Below are positions 44,673-52,139 of a stretch of 64,000 nucleotides of DNA, one piece after another. Every line of letters begins with the position of its first letter. Within the stretch, counting starts at the first letter, position 1. Made by a program: the position numbers and the translations under genes. The stretch spans positions 155,656 to 219,655 of the forward strand of contig CAJYUW010000024.1 in assembly GCA_913778205.1 (NCBI GenBank). Direction: 5' to 3'. The notes under the pieces were generated by a model that was not told where the DNA came from, did not search any database, and saw only the letters and a program-made list of their open reading frames with translations. This DNA comes from an uncultured Curtobacterium sp. (lineage in GTDB: Bacteria; Actinomycetota; Actinomycetes; Actinomycetales; Microbacteriaceae).

Positions 44673-45887
44673 TTGGCACATCACACTTTCCCCACCCGAG
44701 AACGCCCGCGCCTCGACTTCCTCGACGGATTCCGTGGCGCGCTCGTCCTGCTGGTCGTCAGCGGTCACGCGATCGGGTACAGTGGTCTCCGCGGCGAGGT
44801 CGCCGGCGCTCATCCGCTCGTCGGACTGGTCCTGGGAGCGGTTGAACTGCGCGTCCCGATGTTCTTCGTGCTGTCGGGGTACGTACTCATGATCGCCGTG
44901 GCGCGCGATCCCGGCCTCCGGCTCCGCGGCGGGACGATCGGGCACGTTCGACGTCGAGCCCGACGACTCCTCTTGCCGTACCTGGCTGCGTTGGCGCTCT
45001 CCCTCGGCCTGATCGCCGTCGTCCCAGCGCTCCAGGAACCCGCGGGCACCGCTTGGGACCAGCGGATCCCAGTCACGTGGGAGAGCGTCGTGACGCATGC
45101 CCTCCTGGTGCACAACGTCTCGCCGGAGACCGTCTTCCGCATCAACGCACCACTGTGGACGATGGCGGTGGAGTGGCAGCTCGGTCTCCTCATGCCGCTC
45201 ATCCTGGTGTTCTGGCGCCGCTTCCATCCGTTGGTGGTCGTCGGCGCCCTCGTCCTCCTCGCCGGGGTGTCGAGCGTGACCGGCTTCCTCGCATGGTCCG
45301 GACCCGTCCTGCTGCCGCTCTTCGCACTCGGCATGTACGCGGCCTACGTCACCCACCGCGTCGGGGCGGCCGACCGGGTCGCTACGGCACTCCTCTGCCG
45401 TCGACGTGTCGGGATGACATGCGGCGCGCTGCTCTTCTCTGCAGCACTGGCCGTCGGGCTGCTCGAGCCGACGCTCCTCCGCGGCCTGCCGACCATCGCG
45501 CTGCGGTGGTCGCTCGCCGGCACAGCGGCGGCCGTCTTCCTCGCCCTCTTCACCCGCCGGCAGACGACGTCCACCCATTCCCGGACCTCGGCGATGATGC
45601 ATGGTGCCCTCAGCTGGACGCCGCTCCGGAAGGTGGGACTGATCTCCTACAGCGCGTACCTCGTGCACGGCCCGCTCGTCGCGACGTCGAACCTGATGCT
45701 GCTGGCCGTCGGTCTGCCGACCGACGCGATCCTGGCCGTACAGGTGTTGCTCGTCACACCGAGCGTCTTCGTGGTCGGTGTCGTCTTCGCGATGGTCTTC
45801 GAGCGTCCGGTGATGGACGCCCGGCACCGAGCAGCGTTGGATCACATGGTCTTGATCGGACCCTTCCGTCAGCGAAAATGTATTTGA
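44673..45887 (+). CDS. Acyltransferase 3 family membrane protein
   Basis: This 404-residue protein has ten or so membrane spans. It opens RPRLDFLDGFRGALVLLVVSGHAIG, with the catalytic-type histidine of acyltransferase 3, then VPMFFVLSGYVLMI, APLWTMAVEWQLGLLMPL and the C-terminal YSAYLVHGPLV. Unlike the gene at 11186 it has no SGNH domain. It likely adds acetyl or another acyl group to the exopolysaccharide made by the neighbouring Wzx/Wzy genes. The TTG at 44673 follows a GGAG; the start is moderately certain. Its stop codon forms part of the next promoter. Confidence 0.9.
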   Translation: MAHHTFPTRERPRLDFLDGFRGALVLLVVSGHAIGYSGLRGEVAGAHPLVGLVLGAVELRVPMFFVLSGYVLMIAVARDPGLRLRGGTIGHVRRRARRLLLPYLAALALSLGLIAVVPALQEPAGTAWDQRIPVTWESVVTHALLVHNVSPETVFRINAPLWTMAVEWQLGLLMPLILVFWRRFHPLVVVGALVLLAGVSSVTGFLAWSGPVLLPLFALGMYAAYVTHRVGAADRVATALLCRRRVGMTCGALLFSAALAVGLLEPTLLRGLPTIALRWSLAGTAAAVFLALFTRRQTTSTHSRTSAMMHGALSWTPLRKVGLISYSAYLVHGPLVATSNLMLLAVGLPTDAILAVQVLLVTPSVFVVGVVFAMVFERPVMDARHRAALDHMVLIGPFRQRKCI

Positions 45888-45893
45888 TATACT
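45885..45893 (+). promoter_or_regulatory. Extended -10 promoter of DUF3060 gene
   Basis: TGATATACT is an extended -10 whose TGA is also the stop codon of the acyltransferase. It lies 35 nt before the DUF3060 ATG at 45929, leaving room for the AAGGGA ribosome site. Confidence 0.55.
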
Positions 45894-45928
45894 GGATGTC
45901 CCAAGACTGACTCGAAGGGACACACCCG

Positions 45929-46354
45929 ATGAAGCGCTTCCTCCTCTCCACGATGATCGTCGCAGCAGCCGCATCCCTGGCTGCGTGCAGCACCACCGGT
46001 CCTGACAACGACAAGGACGCCGCAGAGTCGACGCCGCGGCCGACGATCACCTCCACGCCGGCCCCGGGCTACACGCCTCCGACCGGCGCCTGCGAGGACG
46101 GCACGGCGACCATCACCGCCGATGTCGAGGAGATCGCGCTCCCGGACGGCTGCGAGAGCGTGCGGATCGTCAGCAACGCATCGACGATCACGCTCGGCCC
46201 GGTCGAACACCTCCAGATCGAGGGGAACGACAACGCGGTCACCGTGGCCTCGGCAGACGAGATCGCCGTCTTCGGCGATCGGAACGGCATCACCCACGGC
46301 GGTGACCCCGAGGTGCAGGACACGGGCGACGACAACACCGTCGCCGCGAAGTGA
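45929..46354 (+). CDS. DUF3060 lipoprotein
   Basis: This 141-residue lipoprotein has the lipobox LAAC (cysteine 20). A Pro/Thr linker follows, then a beta-helix-like DUF3060 domain with repeated short strands (ITADVEEIALPDG, VRIVSNASTITLG, LQIEGNDNAVTVASADEIAVFGDRNGI). The family is common on actinobacterial surfaces; no function is established. It sits in the exopolysaccharide block behind its own promoter, followed by a strong terminator. Two cysteines may form a disulfide. Confidence 0.85.
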   Translation: MKRFLLSTMIVAAAASLAACSTTGPDNDKDAAESTPRPTITSTPAPGYTPPTGACEDGTATITADVEEIALPDGCESVRIVSNASTITLGPVEHLQIEGNDNAVTVASADEIAVFGDRNGITHGGDPEVQDTGDDNTVAAK

Positions 46355-46364
46355 CCCCGCTCGC

Positions 46365-46405
46365 ATGACGAGAGGCCCCGCTCATCGAGCGGGGCCTTTC
46401 GTCAT
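46365..46405. terminator. Terminator after DUF3060 gene
   Basis: A 19-bp stem with one wobble (46365-46383 with 46387-46405) and ATC loop; the second arm carries GGGGCCTTTCG. It follows the DUF3060 stop by ten bases. The stop codon of the minus-strand ORF 46402-46791 lies in its arm. Confidence 0.85.
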
Positions 46406-46791
46406 CCGAGCCCACCCCACAGTGGTGCGGAGTGCCTCGAGGGAGCCGAAGCCGTCCCACGCGTCAGGCAAGCCGGGTCTGATCCGCACCCGACCCGCAT
46501 GGTGGGGACCCCGGGAACGGTGTTCCCGTGCGTGGATGCGCGCGCCGTGTCGAACGAGTCGACGTCGACGTCGTCATCGGCACCCGTCGTCGCTTCGGCG
46601 AACTTGCCGTCGCAGGGCGCAAAGTACACGTTCACCCGATCCGCGCGGAGGGCATCCGAGTTCCCGGCGATAACGCCGCAGTTCCGAGCCAGCACGGTGA
46701 CGCCGTTGTACCCGACCACTCGGAACCGGTCGGCGAGCGCACGGAGGAGCGCGGCCGACCTCGCCCTCCCCTGGCTGTTGTCGAAGTGCAC
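46402..46791 (-). CDS. Unrecognised ORF behind BY-kinase, possibly decayed
   Basis: This 129-codon ORF starts GTG with AAAAGGTGG just upstream. It begins VHFDNSQGRARSAALLRALADRF and continues RVVGYNGVTVLARNCGVIAG, with an Asp-rich stretch near residue 80 and two cysteines. Third-position GC is high, but the opposite strand shares the same wobble positions, so GC3 cannot decide the strand; amino-acid usage favours this one. The 60 bases before it, read in another frame, also look coding (FPVADTGGAAEVEKVV), which suggests a frameshifted longer gene. No family recognised. Its stop lies inside a terminator arm. Confidence 0.35.
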   Translation of the reverse strand: MHFDNSQGRARSAALLRALADRFRVVGYNGVTVLARNCGVIAGNSDALRADRVNVYFAPCDGKFAEATTGADDDVDVDSFDTARASTHGNTVPGVPTMRVGCGSDPACLTRGTASAPSRHSAPLWGGLG

Positions 46792-46853
46792 GCGACCACC
46801 TTTTCGACCTCGGCGGCGCCACCCGTGTCGGCGACCGGGAACACGTATGCCCC

Positions 46854-48278
46854 TCAGGCCCTCCGACGGGCCATCGGCTCCAACGGCACCGAACCGGTGG
46901 CGGCAGGCGCCTCGCCGTAGTACCCGCCGTAGACACCGTAGGAGAAGTCCGCCCCGCGACGCGCGGGCAGCATCGTGAGCACCACGCCGAGGATCCGCGC
47001 CTCGATCTTCTGGAGACGGTCGATCGCGGCGCGGAGGTGGGCCTTCCGTCCCGTCTTGGCCGAGGACACGACGATGGCACCGCTGCACACCTTGGAGAGG
47101 ACCGCAGCATCGGTGACCGGGAGGAGTGGCGGGGCGTCCACGACGATGAGATCGTAGGCGCGGCCGAACTCCTCCATCAGGAGCTGCATGCTCTGGGACC
47201 CGAGGAGTTCACTCGGGTTCGGCGGGATGCGCCCCGCTGGCAGGACGTGCAACCCGGCGTCACCCCACGGCTGGACGACGTCGGCCGGCTCCGCGCGCCC
47301 GACCAGGACGTCGGACAGGCCTGCTGCACCCTCGAGGCCGAACACTTCGGCGATCCGCGGTCGCCGGAGGTCCGCATCGATCAGGAGGACGCGGGCATCG
47401 GAGTCGGCCATCGCGATCGCGAGGTTCGCCGACGTCGTGGTCTTGCCCTCCGACTGCATCGCCGACGTCACCATGACGGTCTGCATCTCGGCGTTGCCTG
47501 CCAGGTAGGCGATGTTCGTGCGGAGGTCCCGTACGGCCTCCCCGAGCGCACCACGCGGGTCGTGCAGCATGAAGAGGGGCTGGGACTCGTGCGCCGGGTT
47601 GACGCCGATCGCGCCGAGGATCGGGAGGTCCGCCACCGCAGCGACGTCTGCGGCCGCACGGATCCGGGTGTCGAGCATCGAGCGGATGAACAGCGCCGCA
47701 ACCGCGAGCGCGAGGCCCAGGAGTGTTCCGAGCGCGAGGTTGAACGATGGCCGCGGGTCGATCGGTGCCGCTGGCTGCGTCGCCGGCTGGAGCGTCGTCA
47801 CCTTCACGGGACTGCTGCCGTCGGCGAGCGGCTGCTCGAGGTCCTCGACCACCTTGCCGACGCTCTCACCGACAGCGTTCGCGATCCGTGCCACCTGCGC
47901 CGGGTCCGTTCCCCGTACCGAGACATCGAGCAGCTGCGACCCCTTCGGGGTCGCAGCGGAGACGTCAGCAGCCAGGGACCTCGCAGTCCGGTCGAGGCCG
48001 AGCTCGCGGATGACCGGCTCGAGAACCGGTGCGCTGGTGATGACGGGAACGTAGCCGAGCACCTTGGCCTGCGCCGCACTGGAGCCCTGGTTGAGTTCCG
48101 TCGCACTCTGGGACTGGCCGGTCTGCACGGCGACGTACAGGCTCGTGGTCGCCTGGTACGTCGGGGTGCTCACCGCGGTGAGGGCGATCCCACCGGCAGC
48201 ACCGACGAGGGCGCCGAGCAGGAGGAGCCACCACCCGGAGCGGAGCAGACGGATAGCGATCGAGAAGTCCATGGGCAC
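46854..48278 (-). CDS. Wzz-BY-kinase for exopolysaccharide length control
   Basis: This 474-residue protein has the Wzz domain (span near 14-36, extracytoplasmic part to about 180, second span FNLALGTLLGLALAVAALFI). The cytoplasmic bacterial tyrosine kinase has Walker A SAMQSEGKTTTS, A' VLLIDADLRRPR and B LIVVDAPPLLPVTD. The tail has a tyrosine cluster, YGVYGGYYG, the autophosphorylation site. It controls chain length and assembly of exopolysaccharide with Wzy and Wzx encoded upstream. Its promoter carries a 27-bp palindrome. The ATG at 48278 or two codons later begins (M)DFSIAIRLLR. Confidence 0.93.
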   Translation of the reverse strand: MPMDFSIAIRLLRSGWWLLLLGALVGAAGGIALTAVSTPTYQATTSLYVAVQTGQSQSATELNQGSSAAQAKVLGYVPVITSAPVLEPVIRELGLDRTARSLAADVSAATPKGSQLLDVSVRGTDPAQVARIANAVGESVGKVVEDLEQPLADGSSPVKVTTLQPATQPAAPIDPRPSFNLALGTLLGLALAVAALFIRSMLDTRIRAAADVAAVADLPILGAIGVNPAHESQPLFMLHDPRGALGEAVRDLRTNIAYLAGNAEMQTVMVTSAMQSEGKTTTSANLAIAMADSDARVLLIDADLRRPRIAEVFGLEGAAGLSDVLVGRAEPADVVQPWGDAGLHVLPAGRIPPNPSELLGSQSMQLLMEEFGRAYDLIVVDAPPLLPVTDAAVLSKVCSGAIVVSSAKTGRKAHLRAAIDRLQKIEARILGVVLTMLPARRGADFSYGVYGGYYGEAPAATGSVPLEPMARRRA

Positions 48279-48302
48279 TCGTCTCAGTCAGAACGGGGTC
48301 GG

Positions 48303-48335
48303 AACAATGATATGTCACATGTCATTGTTATTCAA
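48303..48335 (-). promoter_or_regulatory. BY-kinase promoter with overlapping palindrome
   Basis: -35 TTGAAT (48335-48330), 17-bp spacer, -10 TATCAT (48312-48307). A 27-bp palindrome at 48303-48329 has arms AACAATGA and TCATTGTT with an inner ATGT-C-ACAT; it covers the spacer and -10. It is placed like a repressor operator. Confidence 0.65.
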
Positions 48336-49785
48336 GGCATCGTCGCTCTGCGGTCCCGAGGACGAGACCGATCACGACGAAGTAGGGTGCGGCGGAGTTC
48401 GGACTCAATGCGACCTCGTTGAAGGCCGCGTTGGCGAGGAACCCGAGCACGAGGGCAAGGGCACCGAGTCGCAACCCGGGGTCAGCGAGACGACGCGCGT
48501 GCGCGACGAGCGTGGAGAAGAACACTCCGTAGAGCAGGATGCCGGGAACGCCCAACTGCGCGATGATCACACCGATGCCGGACTCCTGCACCTCGGAATC
48601 GCTGCCGCCGTCGAAGAGCCCTGCGAGGACGCCCACGTTGCCGACTCCGCGTCCGAGCGGGTGCCCGGGCAACTCGGTGAAGGCGGCGGTGAACCCTCCG
48701 ACGTGCGCCGCTGTCGAGCCACTCGAATTGTCCAGGGTGAAGAGGTAGAAGCCGGCGCCGGCACCGACCACGGCGGCGACCGCCAGGACGCGGATTACCG
48801 GGTGCGCGTACATCTGGGCCCACAGCGCGACGAGGATCAGCACCGAGAGGAGGAACCCCTTGCTCACGGTCATGACGGCACCGACGGCCGCGAGCAACAT
48901 GGCGATCCGGCTCCGGATCAGCATGGCGGCGATGAACGCAGCGAAGAGGAAGGTCCCGAAGTTCACGGGGTCGGCGAACGAGGACACCATGCGTCGGACG
49001 ATCTCGCCGTCGAACTGCTCGGACGAGTAGAAGTTCGCGGGGAGCGGTCGGATGTCTCCGATGCCGATGCCCTTCGCCTCCCAAAGGTGCCGCAGACCGG
49101 CCCGCTGCCAGAACTCCGGAGCGTTCAGCTCGAAGAAGCCGAAGAGGACCGTGCCGGCGCCGAGGACGGCCAGTGCACACAGGTACCGGTGTACCCGGGT
49201 CTGCGCGGACGCCAGCAACCCGATGAGCAGGAAGAGCATCGGCGTCACGAGGTTGCGGAACGACGCGAGGGCCGCGACCGGATCAGCCCGGAAGAGCACG
49301 AGCCCGAGCGCCGTGAAGACGACGAGGCCGGCAGTCAGCAAGACGGACCGGCGAACGAGCACCGCCCGGCTGTCAGCGACCGGGTCCGGGACGGCCGGAG
49401 TCGCGGCGCGGGGACGGCACACGGCGAGGATGACCACGAGCAGGAGCGCGTCGATGAAGTTCAGGATGATGATGACCTGGAGTGCGCTGGGTGCGATGTC
49501 GTCCGCGACGACCAGCAGGTAGAGGTTCTGGGTCGCGGAGATGACCGTCGGCACGAAGAGGAAACCGGACAGGTCTGCGCCGACCCGGACCGCATGGACC
49601 GCCGGCACGACGAGCAGCGCCACGAGGAACGTCCCGACGGCAACGAGCTGGAGCGGACCGTCCAGGGCGCTCGACGCGAGCACCCCGGCGACGAAGACGG
49701 CCAGCAGGACGATCGGCAGGAGGAGCTCCGCACGAGCTCGGCCGGGTGACGACGACCAGCGTGTGGAAACCAGGACCGCACTCAC
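48328..49785 (-). CDS. O-antigen polymerase/ligase-like protein (Wzy)
   Basis: This 485-residue protein has about 11 membrane spans and a large outer loop (about residues 215-270). The pattern of a late loop, LPGHPLGRGVGNVGVLAGLF, followed by ESGIGVIIAQLGVPGILLYGVFF, matches Wzy/WaaL polymerases, where such a loop binds the lipid-linked chain. It probably joins repeat units exported by the flippase. Its GTG overlaps the flippase stop (GTGA). The BY-kinase promoter lies at its 3' end. The sugar specificity cannot be read. Confidence 0.82.
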   Translation of the reverse strand: MSAVLVSTRWSSSPGRARAELLLPIVLLAVFVAGVLASSALDGPLQLVAVGTFLVALLVVPAVHAVRVGADLSGFLFVPTVISATQNLYLLVVADDIAPSALQVIIILNFIDALLLVVILAVCRPRAATPAVPDPVADSRAVLVRRSVLLTAGLVVFTALGLVLFRADPVAALASFRNLVTPMLFLLIGLLASAQTRVHRYLCALAVLGAGTVLFGFFELNAPEFWQRAGLRHLWEAKGIGIGDIRPLPANFYSSEQFDGEIVRRMVSSFADPVNFGTFLFAAFIAAMLIRSRIAMLLAAVGAVMTVSKGFLLSVLILVALWAQMYAHPVIRVLAVAAVVGAGAGFYLFTLDNSSGSTAAHVGGFTAAFTELPGHPLGRGVGNVGVLAGLFDGGSDSEVQESGIGVIIAQLGVPGILLYGVFFSTLVAHARRLADPGLRLGALALVLGFLANAAFNEVALSPNSAAPYFVVIGLVLGTAERRCLE

Positions 49786-51107
49786 GCCGCACGCCCCGGC
49801 AGCCGACGGATCACGGCGGCACGGATCGCGATCAGGTCGGCGGTCCGCAGGCCGACGAGCCGCCGCGGGTCACAGCCGAGGAAGCGCTGCAGCGCGATGG
49901 CGTTCACGATCGCGATGACGACTCCCCCGCAGACGGTCGCGACCGCCGCCGCCATGACACCGATCACGGGGGTCGCGACGAGCAGGACCGAGACGTTCAC
50001 GACGCAGCCGAGCACGAACGCCAGACTGCGGATGCCCGGCCGACCACGGGCGATGAGCGCCGCTCCTCCGATCGTGGAGGCGCTCCCGACGCACGTGGCG
50101 ACCAGCAGGACGAGCACCAGCGGGACCGCCCCACCGAAGTCTGCTCCGAACGCGATCGGGACGAGCACCGGCGCCGAGCACGCGAGGACGACGGACACTA
50201 GCACCACGGCAGTCGACGCGATCCGGGCCGTGCGCGCGAGCCGTTCGTCGGACCGGTCTGCTGCATCGGCGCTGAAGGAGACGTCCCGTGCGGCGTCGCT
50301 GATGACACGGGGGAGCTCAGCAACCGTGACGGCGGCGACGTAGAGCCCGAGTGCCTCGACGCCGACCAGCGGCGTCAGGATGGCTTGGTCGAGGCGGAGC
50401 ATGAGCACCCCCGAGACGGTGCCGATCCAGACCCGCATCCCGTAGCCGAGCATCGAGCGCATCGTGGGCGCGGCCCCGGGCGTCGTCGAGGTCCGCCGGT
50501 CGGCGCGGCGCCGGAGGAGGCCGAGGTACGCGACTCCCCCGAGGACCGGTGAGAGCGCCAGCACGGCGACCGCGGTCTCGACCGAGAGCACCCCCGCCAG
50601 GGCAGCCGTGCCGATTCCACAGAGACGGACCGCCGCGGTGATGAAGCGCTCGATCGCGACGAGGCGCCACCGACCGGTCCCTCCCGCGGCGGCCTGCAGG
50701 ACGAGGACGAGCAGCGACGGCGCCACCGCGACTGCCGCCAGCGCCACGAGGCGGCCCAGCTCCGCGTCACCGCCCGCGAACCAGACACTGAGCGCGACGA
50801 GCAGGCCCGTGATGACCACGGCGACCCCGGTGACGAGCAGCGCTGCACGGAGCAGGACCGCTCCGAGCGGTCCGGTTCGCCGGGCTGCGTGGTACGTCAC
50901 CGACGCGGGGACTCCGATGGTCCCGATCGTCGTGGCCAGCAGGAGGGGAGCAGTCACCGACGCAACCGCACCCCTCCCGTCGAGCGACAGCCCGTGCGCG
51001 AGGATCGGCGCGGTCGCGAGCGCGGCGAGTGGTGCGAAGGCGCTGCCGGCGATCGTCACGAGTGTGTCCGAACCGTGGCGGCGGGAGGGTTCCGGGCGAC
51101 TGGTCAC
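49782..51107 (-). CDS. Polysaccharide flippase-like protein (Wzx/MVF)
   Basis: This 441-residue protein has 12-14 membrane spans in the MATE/MVF-type layout. It has an early GSAFAPLAALATAPILAHGLSLDGRGAVAS segment and the ADAADRSDERLARTARIAS linker between halves. It probably flips lipid-linked polysaccharide units to the outer face for Wzy. The GTG at 51107 is seven bases after a TATATT hexamer and has no ribosome site, so the message is probably leaderless. It is coupled to the polymerase gene by a GTGA overlap. No glycosyltransferase genes are adjacent, which is odd for a Wzx/Wzy locus. Confidence 0.85.
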   Translation of the reverse strand: MTSRPEPSRRHGSDTLVTIAGSAFAPLAALATAPILAHGLSLDGRGAVASVTAPLLLATTIGTIGVPASVTYHAARRTGPLGAVLLRAALLVTGVAVVITGLLVALSVWFAGGDAELGRLVALAAVAVAPSLLVLVLQAAAGGTGRWRLVAIERFITAAVRLCGIGTAALAGVLSVETAVAVLALSPVLGGVAYLGLLRRRADRRTSTTPGAAPTMRSMLGYGMRVWIGTVSGVLMLRLDQAILTPLVGVEALGLYVAAVTVAELPRVISDAARDVSFSADAADRSDERLARTARIASTAVVLVSVVLACSAPVLVPIAFGADFGGAVPLVLVLLVATCVGSASTIGGAALIARGRPGIRSLAFVLGCVVNVSVLLVATPVIGVMAAAVATVCGGVVIAIVNAIALQRFLGCDPRRLVGLRTADLIAIRAAVIRRLPGRAA

Positions 51108-51114
51108 GGAACGT

Positions 51115-51123
51115 AATATAACA
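51115..51123 (-). promoter_or_regulatory. Extended -10 promoter of flippase gene
   Basis: TGT-TATATT ends seven bases before the flippase GTG, matching a leaderless start. It lies in a short AT-rich island facing the divergent ankyrin gene. Confidence 0.55.
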
Positions 51124-51176
51124 CATGCTAGGTATTGCAGCGAAGCACCCGCCGCGCCCGCGGTAACGTCATCACC

Positions 51177-52079
51177 ATGCGATGGAGTCGAGTGGGCTGG
51201 CCCGCGGTCGGGTACGTCTCGCTCGAGGACGTCGAGGGGTACGCCGAGCACCTGGCCCGACTCCTGACCGACGCGCCACCCACCGTGGCTGCCCTCGCGT
51301 CGGTCACCTGGAACGAGGCACGCGTCGAGCAGTGGGAGGTCGGACCCTCCACGGACGACGGCGACGCGACCGTCCGTGCGGCGGTGATCGTGCGGAACGA
51401 CGAGGTGCTCGACACCCCCGACGGACTCTGGAAGCGCTGGAACCACGCGCGCATGACGCTCCGCTTCGACCGTGCCGTGCTCGAGCCGACCGACCCGGCT
51501 CCGCTCGACCTCCTGGCCGGCGACGTCCACGTCACCCGGGGCGAGCTCGCGCACGTCGACGCGGACGTCTGGGAACTCCGCCTGCTGCTCTCCCCCACGG
51601 GCGAGCTCGCGGTGCACTTCCGCGACGTGCAGGTCGAGGTCCGGTCGGTGCACGAGGACGCCTGGGCATCGCTCGAGCGGCGGCCGCAGCACGGCTGGCA
51701 CGGCCCGGTGCCGGACGGCTGGGTGGAGTGGGCGAACCCGGCGGTGCGGGCAGCGGCGCACGGGGACGTCGGCGGGCTGTCGCTCGCGCTCGACGGGATC
51801 GGCGGCGATCCGGTGGGCATCGACGAGGTCGACCCGCGCTGGGGCTTCGCCCCGCTGCACGCCGCGGCCTGGTTCGACCGGCGCGGCACCACGGAGGCGC
51901 TGCTGGAGCGGGGTGCGGACGCCACGGTCCTCGACGCCGAGGGGCGCAGTGCGCTCGACCTCGCCCGGGAGCGCGGCTCACAGCGGGCCGAGGAGGTCCT
52001 CCTCGCCTGGTTCGACGACCAGACCGCGGGACTCCGCTCCACCACGGACGACCCCACCTCCGACGAATCGGCCGACTGA
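51177..52079 (+). CDS. Ankyrin-repeat protein
   Basis: This 300-residue soluble protein opens MRWSRVGWPAVGYVSLEDVEGYAEHLARLL. The N-terminal part of about 190 residues (ASVTWNEARVEQWEV, LRFDRAVLEPTDP, LHFRDVQVEVR-like strands) matches no family I can name. Ankyrin repeats follow near the C-terminus (WGFAPLHAAAWFDRRGTTEALLERGADATVLDAEGRSALDLAR), then an acidic Thr/Asp tail. A cytoplasmic protein-binding role is likely. There is no clear ribosome site at the ATG 51177. It is divergent from the flippase and convergent with the GH1 operon, separated from the latter by a strong hairpin. Confidence 0.82.
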   Translation: MRWSRVGWPAVGYVSLEDVEGYAEHLARLLTDAPPTVAALASVTWNEARVEQWEVGPSTDDGDATVRAAVIVRNDEVLDTPDGLWKRWNHARMTLRFDRAVLEPTDPAPLDLLAGDVHVTRGELAHVDADVWELRLLLSPTGELAVHFRDVQVEVRSVHEDAWASLERRPQHGWHGPVPDGWVEWANPAVRAAAHGDVGGLSLALDGIGGDPVGIDEVDPRWGFAPLHAAAWFDRRGTTEALLERGADATVLDAEGRSALDLARERGSQRAEEVLLAWFDDQTAGLRSTTDDPTSDESAD

Positions 52080-52080
52080 A

Positions 52081-52132
52081 CCAGCCGGGAGGCGCGACCT
52101 GCGTCTCCACGCGGGTCGCGCCTCCCGGCTGG
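52081..52132. terminator. Bidirectional terminator
   Basis: A 19-bp perfect stem (52081-52099 with 52114-52132) with a further GCGT/ACGC pairing inside the loop, directly after the ankyrin stop and eight bases after the GH1 stop. GCCGGGAGGC family stem. Confidence 0.88.
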
Positions 52133-52139
52133 TCGCGTC

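Noticed and set aside
46499..46978. Plus-strand frame rich in Ser, Thr and Pro
   Set aside because: It shares wobble positions with the opposite strand and runs into antisense of the BY-kinase gene; its composition is that of a shadow.
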